NCBI GenBank assembly: GCA_020634885.1
Contig: JACKAW010000012.1
Location: 1-48,096, forward strand
Length of the DNA: 48,096 bases
Direction: 5' to 3'
Source of the DNA: Anaerolineales bacterium
GTDB taxonomy: Bacteria; Chloroflexota; Anaerolineae; Anaerolineales; Villigracilaceae
Below, one piece after another: positions 8,278-16,312 of this stretch (positions within the stretch are counted from its first letter, which is position 1; every line of letters starts with the position of its first letter). The notes below the pieces were generated by a model. It did no database searches. It was not told where the DNA came from and worked only from the letters and a program-made list of their open reading frames with translations. Made by a program: the position numbers and the translations under genes.

Positions 8278-8322
8278 TTGACAAATTAGTAAATATATAC
8301 TAAATTAGTAAAATCATACTAA
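8278..8322 (+). promoter_or_regulatory. Promoter with two tandem TetR-type operators
   Basis: TTGACA at 8278-8283 is a good -35 element. Two palindromes follow: TTAGTA-6-TACTAA at 8286-8303 and again at 8305-8322, offset by 19 bases, covering the expected -10 (TAAATT, 8301-8306). A ribosome site (AAGGAGAAG) and the tetR start follow at once. This arrangement predicts cooperative autorepression. Confidence 0.7.
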
Positions 8323-8336
8323 ATTAAGGAGAAGCC

Positions 8337-8948
8337 ATGTCCCCACGGACTTATAAGGCGTCGGAACAGACAAAAAATAACATCCTGCAAACCGCGGTGG
8401 ATTTGTTCAACGAACACGGCACAGCTGCAATTTCGATGAACGCACTTGCAGAAGCCTGCGGCATAAGCGCGGGCAATTTGCAATATCACTACCGCAACAA
8501 GGAAGAACTTATCCGCAAAATTTTGGAGGCGCTGTTCAAGGATTTCGACGTGATCTATGAACCGATTACGGCTGAATTCACACTGGATACATTGCGTCAC
8601 ATTATGCGGTTGAACTTTGACATCATTTGGAAATACCGTTTCTTCTACCGTGAATTTGCCGCCCTGCTGCGAAATGACAAAATACTGGCAAAACGCTTTC
8701 GCGATATTCAGGAGTATCGAATATCAGAGTTGGAAAAACGTATTCGCGGGCTGGCAGGCTCGGGCGCGGTACGAAGCGATCTGAGACCAGAAGAATTGCA
8801 TAACGTGATTCAGATCGGCTGGGTGTTGGGCAATACGTGGCTTTCCTTCGCCGAAAGCATGGGACAGAAAATTGACGAAGCCGCCATGCAGCACGCGGTG
8901 GAAATCATGGTGCAGCATTACAAACCGTATTTTAAAGAAATCCCATAG
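8337..8948 (+). CDS. TetR/AcrR family transcriptional regulator
   Basis: 203-residue TetR-type repressor. Residues 8-55 form the DNA-binding domain (NILQTAVDLFNEHGTAAISM, then AEACGISAGNLQYHYRNKEE, the recognition helix). The rest is a helical ligand domain with the layout of the group having a C-terminal DUF6011-like or AcrR-like fold. Two tandem operators lie directly upstream, so it probably represses itself and perhaps the downstream DUF4260 gene. Its ligand is unknown. Confidence 0.88.
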   Translation: MSPRTYKASEQTKNNILQTAVDLFNEHGTAAISMNALAEACGISAGNLQYHYRNKEELIRKILEALFKDFDVIYEPITAEFTLDTLRHIMRLNFDIIWKYRFFYREFAALLRNDKILAKRFRDIQEYRISELEKRIRGLAGSGAVRSDLRPEELHNVIQIGWVLGNTWLSFAESMGQKIDEAAMQHAVEIMVQHYKPYFKEIP

Positions 8949-8949
8949 C

Positions 8950-9063
8950 ATGAAAAAACGCCATTATCGTCGGTTCAGACGTAGGCAGAATTTTACAGTA
9001 AAAATTTTTTCATCAAGCAAGACGGCGAAACAATTATCAAAATTCCCAGGAGCAAACGCATGA
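8950..9063 (+). pseudogene. Possible coding remnant between tetR and the DUF4260 gene
   Basis: A 37-residue basic frame starts at an ATG (8950) just after the TetR stop and overlaps the next start. It looks non-functional. In the other frames two fragments look more protein-like: AIIVGSDVGRILQ, resembling the first strand and glycine loop of a flavin or nucleotide-binding fold, and FIKQDGETIIKIPRSKR, which runs in frame into the DUF4260 start. A decayed oxidoreductase fragment is one reading. Chance is the other. Confidence 0.25.
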
Positions 9064-9431
9064 AAAATCTCATAAAACTCGAAGAATTCTTTATGTTTGG
9101 CTTTAGCATTTTCCTGTTTTCAAAAATGGACTTTGCCTGGTGGTGGTATCCCGTTTTGTTATTCACCCCAGATCTGAGCATGATCGGCTACATCATCAAT
9201 CCACAGATCGGCGCGTGGACGTATAACTTCATCCACTTCAAAGGTGTGGGACTGAGTGTTTACGTCTTCGGTATTGCGATTGCAAATCCTGTTCTGCAAC
9301 TTGCAGGCATTATTTTATTTGGTCATTCCAGCATGGATCGTATTTTGGACTACGGATTAAAATACCCCGACTCGTTCCAGCATACACACTTGGGCATGAT
9401 CGAAAAAAAGACGGGGCCTCATAACGTTTAG
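9060..9431 (+). CDS. DUF4260 family small membrane protein
   Basis: 123-residue membrane protein with three or four helices. WWWYPVLLFTPDLSMIGYII and the later GHSSMDRILDYGLKYPDSF, ending in FQHTHLG, are typical of DUF4260 proteins. The start is the ATG at 9060, which has CAGGAG 10 bases upstream. Function is unknown in the family. It follows the TetR gene and is probably under its control. Confidence 0.8.
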   Translation: MKNLIKLEEFFMFGFSIFLFSKMDFAWWWYPVLLFTPDLSMIGYIINPQIGAWTYNFIHFKGVGLSVYVFGIAIANPVLQLAGIILFGHSSMDRILDYGLKYPDSFQHTHLGMIEKKTGPHNV

Positions 9432-9467
9432 GACAAAGGTGCAAGGCATCAACAGGGATACAAAATT

Positions 9468-10082
9468 TCACGCTCCTGAAAGTTCATCATATTTACGGCG
9501 TGCCTCGCGGATATCTTCCCACATCAGCGACTTGGGCGAGCCGGGTTCGCGCGATTGATTGCGAAGCAAATACGAAGGGTGGAAAATAGGCATAAGCCAG
9601 CGCCGGTCCATCTCGATCCATTTACCGCGAAGAGAAGTGATGCCGGTCTTTTGCAGAACAGCCTGACACGCCACATTGCCGGTCAGCAAAATCACCAGCG
9701 GGTCCATCAGGCGGATGATCTCAAACACGAACGGACGGTAGAATTCGATCTCCTTGTCATTCGGTTTGCGAAAGTTTTTACCTGCATCACCGGGCGGCAT
9801 ACGAAAAACAGAGTTGGTGATGTAGACATCGGCTTCGGGGTCAAATTCTGCTGATTGCAATATCTTATCCAATAACTGCCCGGCGGGACCAACAAAAGGT
9901 TTTCCTTTGATATTTTCCTGTGGGCCGGGTGCTTCTCCAACCAGTAATATTTTGGCTTGCGGGTTGCCGCGGCTGATGACAATATTTGTACCCGCATTTG
10001 CCAACGGGTCATCTTTCAAACCTCGAATTGCATTGAGGGCTTCATCCAAAGAATTGTATTTGGGTAAACCGGGTTGTGACAT
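9468..10082 (-). CDS. Family-4-like uracil-DNA glycosylase lacking the Fe-S cysteines
   Basis: 204-residue DNA-repair glycosylase that would remove uracil from DNA. Motif 1 is GEAPGPQENIKGKPFVGPAG and motif 2 is FHPSYLLRNQSREPGSPK, both very close to family 4 (UDGa). The four cysteines that hold the 4Fe-4S cluster in that family are absent. The N-terminal CxxC position reads RGLKDDPL. The CRPPxxR position reads RMPPGDAGKN. The fourth Cys is a Tyr (EFYRPF). The only Cys residue left lies in GNVACQAVL. It is thus a cluster-free relative or a divergent subfamily. Length is typical. It lies 11 bases downstream of the DUF2270 gene on the same strand. Confidence 0.82.
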   Translation of the reverse strand: MSQPGLPKYNSLDEALNAIRGLKDDPLANAGTNIVISRGNPQAKILLVGEAPGPQENIKGKPFVGPAGQLLDKILQSAEFDPEADVYITNSVFRMPPGDAGKNFRKPNDKEIEFYRPFVFEIIRLMDPLVILLTGNVACQAVLQKTGITSLRGKWIEMDRRWLMPIFHPSYLLRNQSREPGSPKSLMWEDIREARRKYDELSGA

Positions 10083-10093
10083 GTTACATCCTT

Positions 10094-11191
10094 TTATTCT
10101 TCCATCAGCGGGTTAAACCCATGCCCAAGAATTTCCTGCGCAGGCGAAACGATCACAAATGCTTTGGGGTCTTCTCTACCAACAGCAGATTTGAGATTAT
10201 GCACCTCGGTCATTGTGACCGCACATATCAAAACACTGTGTTCCTTGCCAGTATACATCCCTTTGCCCTGCAAGGCGGTTACGCCGCGGTGCATATCGGC
10301 GAGAATACGCCCAGATACAGATTCTTTTTTATCTGTAATGATCAAAGCCAGGTACTGTTTCCTTCGGTGACGCGAACTAAACCACGATCGTTTATCGTTG
10401 GAATTTTTGATCGGCTGTTCGGTTCCTTCTTGATCAACCCCAAAGCGCGGAAGGATCTCCCCTGTTGCCTTTGTCATGCCAACCGTCCCCACGGCGATCA
10501 ACAGGAGGAATAAATGATATACAGCCCCCATACCGATCATGAAATAGCCGGGGATCGAACCAACCGCTGCCCGTTGCATAAATTCCGACAGGCTGGTTAC
10601 AGGTGCAGGAAAAAGAAAAATTTTTCCACACCACGAAATCCCCAGTATTAAGTAGATCCAGAGATAATTTCTACGCAAGCGTCTTCCGAACGCCTCCCAC
10701 ATGGAAATAGGGAACCTCGGAGCAAGCAAGTTTTCTGCCAAACTCTCCGCCCATTCTGGTGAAGGATGAAACGGCGGCACAAGCATGGGCGCATAAAAAT
10801 CTGTTTCCATGAGGCGGACGCGGTAACTCCAAAGCTCATAGTAACGGTACCTGCGAGCCTCAATAAAAAGGAACCACGTTACCAATAACGTATTAAGAAT
10901 AATCACACCATGATGGACATTGGGCTGACTAAACGAGACGGAAAGCGCCGCACCAGTTGCAACGACCGCCCAGTTCGTGGTGGTATCCAGGCGCTGACGC
11001 CAGACATTCGCACGCTGAACCTCGGCACGAAAGAGATGCACCATGGCGGTGATAAATTCACTGGTCTTGGCACGATAGCCGCGATACGTCCAAACGGCAT
11101 CTTCCTCTGGTAAAGGTATTGACTTCCCTTTTTCTTTCGTAGTTGTTTTTTGTCTTTTCGCAGGCGTTTTTTTTGTTGTTTTGGTCGGCAT
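10094..11191 (-). CDS. DUF2270 membrane protein with C-terminal DUF2179-like domain
   Basis: 365 residues. After a lysine-rich tail of about 35 residues comes a DUF2270 region (YRGYRAKTSEFITAMVHLFR, RLDTTTNWAVVATGAALS, then FLFIEARRYRYYELWSYRVR) with four membrane helices. The last 90 residues (LALIITDKKESVSGRILADM, GVTALQGKGMYTGKEHSVL) match the DUF2179 cytosolic domain seen at the end of YitT-type membrane proteins and thought to bind a small ligand. The start at 11191 is chosen because the lysine-rich MPTKTTKK start follows the SLC13 stop by 4 bases. An earlier ATG would overlap that gene. The fusion suggests a ligand-sensing membrane protein. Confidence 0.72.
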   Translation of the reverse strand: MPTKTTKKTPAKRQKTTTKEKGKSIPLPEEDAVWTYRGYRAKTSEFITAMVHLFRAEVQRANVWRQRLDTTTNWAVVATGAALSVSFSQPNVHHGVIILNTLLVTWFLFIEARRYRYYELWSYRVRLMETDFYAPMLVPPFHPSPEWAESLAENLLAPRFPISMWEAFGRRLRRNYLWIYLILGISWCGKIFLFPAPVTSLSEFMQRAAVGSIPGYFMIGMGAVYHLFLLLIAVGTVGMTKATGEILPRFGVDQEGTEQPIKNSNDKRSWFSSRHRRKQYLALIITDKKESVSGRILADMHRGVTALQGKGMYTGKEHSVLICAVTMTEVHNLKSAVGREDPKAFVIVSPAQEILGHGFNPLMEE

Positions 11192-11195
11192 ATTT

Positions 11196-12995
11196 TTACC
11201 CAATCGGCATGATGAATGGTAACAAAAGAAGAAGGATGACCACAAGCAATATCGTAAGAGGAATACCTACACGAGCATAATCTTTAAATGTGTACCCACC
11301 CGCACCCATCACCATGACGTTCACCGCATGAGCCAGCGGCGACATAAACGCGATGGATGAAGCTACCGTGACCGCCATGGCAACGCTGCGCGGCTCCATG
11401 CCAACCTGTTGGGCAGTTGTGATCGCAATTGGAGCAATCACCGTCACCGCGGCTGGACCGTTGATCACCTGCGTCAGCAGCACGGTCAGCAGAACCAACC
11501 CAGCCAGCAGTCCATAATGACCTGCACTTCCAAAAACATTAAGAATCATGGCAGAAAGCATATCTGCCGTGCCGGTCTTGGTTATCGCAACACCCACAGA
11601 AAGCATGCCCGCCACAAGAAACAGGCTGCGCCAATCCACCGCCTGGTAGGCTTGATCCATGCTCAATGCCCCGATCAACACCATACAAATGGCACCAGTA
11701 AGCATAATCTCGGTCATACTCGAGGTAAATATTGCCGCCAAGGCAAGAGTGGTAAGCATGATAAACGCCGTCAACCAACCGCGCCTCGATATGGTCGCAG
11801 GCGGACCTGGCTCGGCAAGAACCAACAAACCCGGCTCTGTTCGTAAAAGTTTAAGCGTACTTTCGGTCCCCTGAAGCAAAAGCCCGTCTCCCAATTCAAG
11901 CGGCTGCTTTTCAAGCCGTGTACGAATGGAACGTCCCTGCCGCCAGATCGCGAGAACCTTCGCCCCAAATTTTTGTTCAAAATTCAGGTTACGCAAGGTC
12001 TGCGCCGCAAGGTGCGAGCGCGGCGGAATGGCAACTTCGATCAAACGCAGACCGGGGATGGAAAGATAATCCTCCTGCCATTCTCCAGAAGGCAGAACAG
12101 TGAGCGCGCTCTGTAAATTTTCGGTACCAATATCTTCGGGGCGCGCCATAAAAAAGAGAATATCATTCCCTTTGATCTGCGTATCAGCCTTGATCGGAAG
12201 AATACGCTCATCACGCTCCAAGGCGATGACATTCAAATGATATACCCCCCGCAAACCGCTTTTTTGCAGGGTCACCCCATCCAGTATCTCATTGGGCGTT
12301 ACCTGCGCACGCACAAGCCTGTCGCTCAAGTTATAGCTATCGATCAGTTCATCAGGAGCGCCGCTTTTTTCCAACTGCTGCTCAGGCGATTTATCAGGCA
12401 ATAAACGGCGGCCGAACAAAGCCATATACACCACCCCTGCAATGGCCAATGGTCCGCCCACCGGCGCAAAACTAAGCAGGTTAAACCCTATCAAATTGCT
12501 ATCGTGAAGCACACCGCTCACGATGATATTCGTCGTGGTCAACAAGGTCGCCATCCCGCCAAGTGAAGCGCCAAACGCCACCGGCATCAGCAGCTTGGAA
12601 AGAGATACCTTCGATTTTCGTGCCATCCCCGATGTTGAAGGCAGCAGCAAAGATACCGCTGCCACATTATTCATAAACAACGAAAAAAAAGCAGCCGCAG
12701 CCGTTACACCAAAAAGCAAACCCTGCTCACTGGCACCAAACAATTGGATAATAAACCTGCCCATTCGTTCAGCAATACCCGAACGCTTCAAGCCCTCCGC
12801 CAGAATAAAAGCCGCCATCATAAAGATCACAGCCGAACGGCTAAACCCGGCAAACGCTTCCTGCGGAGTAAGAATACCGCTCAAACCAAGCGCAAGCATC
12901 AACAAAATGGAAACAATATCCGCCCTGAAAACGTTTCGCAGTAATAAAATGGCAGCAATGCCAAGAAAAATTAAAGTAAGAGCAATTTGAGACAT
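11196..12995 (-). CDS. SLC13/DASS-type anion permease with two RCK_C (TrkA-C) domains
   Basis: 599-residue membrane transporter. Two blocks of helices (residues 1-200 and 405-599) flank a cytosolic insert holding two TrkA-C/RCK_C domains (around GVYHLNVIALERDERILPI and GAKVLAIWRQGRSIRTRLE). MNNVAAVSLLLPS and VINGPAAVTVIAP are the paired ion-binding clamshell regions of SLC13/ArsB-type carriers. This architecture is common among sulfate and other dianion symporters. Its position just downstream of the SoeA-like gene, on the same strand, makes sulfate or a related sulfur anion an attractive substrate, but specificity is not visible. The start is the ATG at 12995. Confidence 0.85.
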   Translation of the reverse strand: MSQIALTLIFLGIAAILLLRNVFRADIVSILLMLALGLSGILTPQEAFAGFSRSAVIFMMAAFILAEGLKRSGIAERMGRFIIQLFGASEQGLLFGVTAAAAFFSLFMNNVAAVSLLLPSTSGMARKSKVSLSKLLMPVAFGASLGGMATLLTTTNIIVSGVLHDSNLIGFNLLSFAPVGGPLAIAGVVYMALFGRRLLPDKSPEQQLEKSGAPDELIDSYNLSDRLVRAQVTPNEILDGVTLQKSGLRGVYHLNVIALERDERILPIKADTQIKGNDILFFMARPEDIGTENLQSALTVLPSGEWQEDYLSIPGLRLIEVAIPPRSHLAAQTLRNLNFEQKFGAKVLAIWRQGRSIRTRLEKQPLELGDGLLLQGTESTLKLLRTEPGLLVLAEPGPPATISRRGWLTAFIMLTTLALAAIFTSSMTEIMLTGAICMVLIGALSMDQAYQAVDWRSLFLVAGMLSVGVAITKTGTADMLSAMILNVFGSAGHYGLLAGLVLLTVLLTQVINGPAAVTVIAPIAITTAQQVGMEPRSVAMAVTVASSIAFMSPLAHAVNVMVMGAGGYTFKDYARVGIPLTILLVVILLLLLPFIMPIG

Positions 12996-13349
12996 GAACT
13001 AACTTTCTTATTTTGGATATGGAACCGCTTCACACTCACTCGAAGCTGATTCTGTCACCTGAATTTTTGCAGCGCTGTGAGTGGGGCTCGGACAACAACA
13101 TTCCTTGCTGATCTCCCCTCTACGTCCACTGCATCCGCAAAACCCTGACAACCTGGCTTTCCTTCGTAAATGTCTGTTTAATCGTTAAAACCTCAAGGGT
13201 TTCTTTACGAAGAAATCATACAGTAGACTTCTTGCAAAAGTCAGTTTTTGACCCTGCTCAAGGCGGTGTACCCATTTCTGGGCATACATCCTCGCAGCCG
13301 GAGACTGCGGCGAAAGCACTTATGCAAGAGGTTTGGTAATAATTTTTTT
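12996..13349. other. Intergenic region between the SLC13 permease and SoeA genes
   Basis: About 350 bases with no convincing gene. CTTCGTAAA (near 13163) and TTTACGAAG (near 13203) form inverted arms around a spacer. A pair of segments related to TTGCAAAAG and TGCAAGAG lies near 13230 and 13325. No known riboswitch was recognised. On the minus strand this would be the permease leader, so an unlisted regulatory structure is possible. Confidence 0.3.
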
Positions 13350-13390
13350 AGACCTGACAGGTTTTCCAAGGAGGTCAACCTGTCAGGTCT
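13350..13390 (+). terminator. Perfect 14-bp hairpin next to the SoeA stop
   Basis: AGACCTGACAGGTT (13350-13363) pairs with AACCTGTCAGGTCT (13377-13390) around a 13-base loop and is followed on the plus strand by TTTTT. It sits 6 bases beyond the stop of the minus-strand SoeA gene. In the minus direction the stem is followed by A residues, so it is not a classical terminator for that gene. It could stabilise the mRNA 3' end or stop antisense transcription. Confidence 0.6.
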
Positions 13391-13396
13391 TTTTCG

Positions 13397-16300
13397 TTAC
13401 TTCGGCAACTTATACGCTTCCTTCACAGGCTTGAGTGGACGGCTCAACCACAGCGGTCTGCGGTTGCCATCCGGGCTGACCTTATCGGCGGGGCGGGTGA
13501 GGGCGAGCCACTCGCGGTACTTCTCCATGGATTTGTTCGTATCCACGAAGACATCGCCCGCTTTTTCGCCTGCGCTGGCTTTTGTAACGCTCATCACCTT
13601 TTGCAGCCAGCAATGCACACCGCTGATCGGGTCGGGGTGAACGGCGTGAGTGAGGTTCTGCGAAACGCCCACTTCGCTCCACCAGATGCGGCTGGTATCG
13701 GGGTCAGATGATTCCCATTTTTCTGCGCCATGCAAAACGCGCAAGAGGAAGCCGCCTTTGCCGTCGTCGTTGATCTCCACGAGGTTGGATGCGCCGCGAT
13801 TCACGCCTTCATCTTCCTTGAGACGGAAACGACCAAGGTGATGACTGATGGCGATAATGCCCGGCTTGATACCTTCGGTGACCCAAACAGAATCAATGAA
13901 GTAGCCAATTTCCGTTTGAACTTTGGCGAGGTCGCCCGTCGTCACGCCGATGCGTTCGGCATCTTCGGGGTTCATCCAGATCGGGTTCTTGTGGCTGATC
14001 TCATACAACCACTTTGCATTTGCGCTTCGGGTGTGAATCAGAGTCGGCAGGCGGAAGTTAGGCAGCAGAATCATCTCGCCTTTGGAGCGGTCAATATTAT
14101 CGGGGTGAACATGGCTCTTGACCGACCACGGAATGACGTTCTCTTTTTCGCTCCAACCCCAGTTGGCGAGGGTGTCGCTGAAGAACTCCAGTTTTTTGGA
14201 GGGAGTATCAAACCCGGGGGAGACAAAACCGTCCACCGCCAGACCAACCACCTGTCCGTCTTTTGAGGCGCGGTTGAATTCATCCACCTGATACTCGGCG
14301 GCTTTGCCAAGTCCCTTTGCAAACGGAGTGTAGTTTTCCTTCTTTACTTCAAAAGCGCCGTACTTGCGCATGTACTCAAGCGGGGTGATATTTTCTTTTG
14401 CGGCGGCTTCGGGCAGACCGGGCACAGAGTTCTCGAAGATCCAGCGGTAGTATTCTTCGACGGTGATGATCTCGCCGGGGCGATAGGGACTCTCGAACCA
14501 CTGGCGGATGCCAAGCGAGCCGTCCGGGTCCATGTGCGCGGAAAGTTGAATCCACCATTCGTTCTCTTCCCAAACCTCGCCCGGGTTGGCTTGGTAGGTA
14601 AAGTCCACTTTGATACCTGCGCGTTCCATCGCCACGCGGCGCACCGGCTGACGGAAGCCGATCCACTGACCGGCATGTGTTTCCTGACTCAGTAAGTCGT
14701 GGCGTTCGGGACCAAGTCCCATTGGCAGGACGTAATCGGCATACCATGCGGTTTCGTTCCATGTGGGCGTGAGCGCCACATAGCATTTTATTTTTGATTC
14801 ATCCTTGAGCGCCTTGAGCCACATGAAGCCATCGGGGTTGACCCACAGCGGGTTGTAAACGCGGGTGAAATACACGTCAATGTCGCCGCGACCTTCTTCG
14901 AGCATGTGCGGCAGGAGGATGGACATTTCGTAATGCGCGAGCGGATATTCGATGGGGTAATGCAGTTCGTTCCATGTTTCGGGAGCGGGCGCGCCCTTGA
15001 ACGGCTTGGGCACGAACTTGTTCCAGCCAGTCATGGAAGTGCCGCCCTTGTTGCCGATGCTTCCGGTCAAGACGTTGAGGAAGAGCAAACAACGCGAGAC
15101 CTGCCATCCGCCGAGGTTACCAACGCTGGCGCTGCGCCAAACGTGTGTGGCGAGTTTGCCTTCGCAATTGGCAACATATTTCGCGGCGAGTTCGATGCGG
15201 TCAATGGAAACTTGCGATTCCTGCGCGGCGCGCTCGAAGGTGTATTCGGCATACAGGGCTTTCAAGACCTTGTCGAAGATTTCGAAAGTGAGGGATGAGG
15301 AATTAGGAATTAGGGAGCGAACAGAATCCCATTCTTTTGATTCAGAGTTTTTGACGTATAGTAAAAACTCCTGCCAGTTGGTCCACTTGCGGACGAAATC
15401 TTTGTCGTACAAGTCATTTTGAATCAAATGATTCGCTATCGCAAGCAGGACGGTGTTTTCACTGCCCGGGTAGGTTGGCAGCCACGCATCGCTCATGGAG
15501 GCGGTATTCGAGAGGCGCGGGTCAAAAGTGATGATCTTCGCACCGTCGGTTTTGGCTTCCATAATGCGCTGGGCGTGCGGGTTGAAGTAATGTCCAGTTT
15601 CGAGATGGCTGGAGATGAGCAGGATGGTGCGCGAGTTTGAAAAATCAGGGCTGGGGCGATCCTGCCCGAGCCAGAAGTTGTAACCCGCACGGGAAGAAGA
15701 TGAGCAGATGTTGGTATGGCTGTTGTGACCATCCATGCCCCACGCTTGAACGATGCGGTTGGTGTATCCATCTTCGCCGGGACGACCAACGTGATAGACA
15801 ACCCCGTTCGGGCGGCGCTTTTTACTTTCACGCATCTTTTCGGAAATTTCGGACAACGCCTGATCCCAGGAGATGCGCTCCCATTTGCCTTCGCCGCGTT
15901 TCCCAACCCGCTTCATCGGATACAAGATCCGCTCCGGGTCGTAGACTTGGTTATGGGTGGCGGGACCCTTGGCGCAGTTTCGTCCGCGGCTGCCCGGGTG
16001 GACGGGGTTGCCTTCAAACTTGCGAACTTCGTAAGTGTCCTTGTCCACGTAGGCGAGCAAGCCACAGCCTGATTCGCAGTTGAAGCACAGGGTTGGCACG
16101 AGGGTGTAATTCCGTGCTACACGTTTGGGCCAGGCTTTGCCGTCCCACTCTGTCCAGTTATCCCACACGTCGGCGGGCGGATACTGACTGATGCGCCCAT
16201 CGGGATGGACAACCTCGGTCAATTTGATGGGCTTGCGGTCTGAGTTAGTGAATTGCGGAACAGCGGTGCCTGCGGAAGTTTTAGGTGCAGTTTTTGTCAT
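13397..16300 (-). CDS. soeA: SoeA-like molybdopterin oxidoreductase (sulfite dehydrogenase, quinone-linked)
   Basis: 967-residue catalytic subunit of the DMSO-reductase superfamily, carrying bis-MGD and one 4Fe-4S cluster. CFNCESGC plus C109 (C72, C75, C79, C109) hold the cluster. C199 in NICSSSSRAG is the predicted Mo ligand. There is no twin-arginine signal, so the enzyme should be cytoplasmic. This favours SoeA (sulfite to sulfate, electrons to quinone) over the exported PsrA/PhsA-type polysulfide or thiosulfate reductases. Segments such as DRPSPDF and SSHLETGHYFNPHAQRI resemble SoeA proteins as I remember them. It is the last gene of the sulfur island, 12 bases after the fused SoeBC gene. 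A short repeat-derived insert seems to lie at about residues 326-341. A polysulfide reductase remains the alternative. Confidence 0.8.
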   Translation of the reverse strand: MTKTAPKTSAGTAVPQFTNSDRKPIKLTEVVHPDGRISQYPPADVWDNWTEWDGKAWPKRVARNYTLVPTLCFNCESGCGLLAYVDKDTYEVRKFEGNPVHPGSRGRNCAKGPATHNQVYDPERILYPMKRVGKRGEGKWERISWDQALSEISEKMRESKKRRPNGVVYHVGRPGEDGYTNRIVQAWGMDGHNSHTNICSSSSRAGYNFWLGQDRPSPDFSNSRTILLISSHLETGHYFNPHAQRIMEAKTDGAKIITFDPRLSNTASMSDAWLPTYPGSENTVLLAIANHLIQNDLYDKDFVRKWTNWQEFLLYVKNSESKEWDSVRSLIPNSSSLTFEIFDKVLKALYAEYTFERAAQESQVSIDRIELAAKYVANCEGKLATHVWRSASVGNLGGWQVSRCLLFLNVLTGSIGNKGGTSMTGWNKFVPKPFKGAPAPETWNELHYPIEYPLAHYEMSILLPHMLEEGRGDIDVYFTRVYNPLWVNPDGFMWLKALKDESKIKCYVALTPTWNETAWYADYVLPMGLGPERHDLLSQETHAGQWIGFRQPVRRVAMERAGIKVDFTYQANPGEVWEENEWWIQLSAHMDPDGSLGIRQWFESPYRPGEIITVEEYYRWIFENSVPGLPEAAAKENITPLEYMRKYGAFEVKKENYTPFAKGLGKAAEYQVDEFNRASKDGQVVGLAVDGFVSPGFDTPSKKLEFFSDTLANWGWSEKENVIPWSVKSHVHPDNIDRSKGEMILLPNFRLPTLIHTRSANAKWLYEISHKNPIWMNPEDAERIGVTTGDLAKVQTEIGYFIDSVWVTEGIKPGIIAISHHLGRFRLKEDEGVNRGASNLVEINDDGKGGFLLRVLHGAEKWESSDPDTSRIWWSEVGVSQNLTHAVHPDPISGVHCWLQKVMSVTKASAGEKAGDVFVDTNKSMEKYREWLALTRPADKVSPDGNRRPLWLSRPLKPVKEAYKLPK

Positions 16301-16312
16301 ATCAAACCTCGC

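Noticed and set aside
8319..8600. Minus-strand frame inside tetR
   Set aside because: It overlaps the TetR gene and its operators, with no coding signature of its own.
12996..13349. Riboswitch in the permease leader
   Set aside because: Some inverted arms are present, but no known riboswitch core could be matched by eye.
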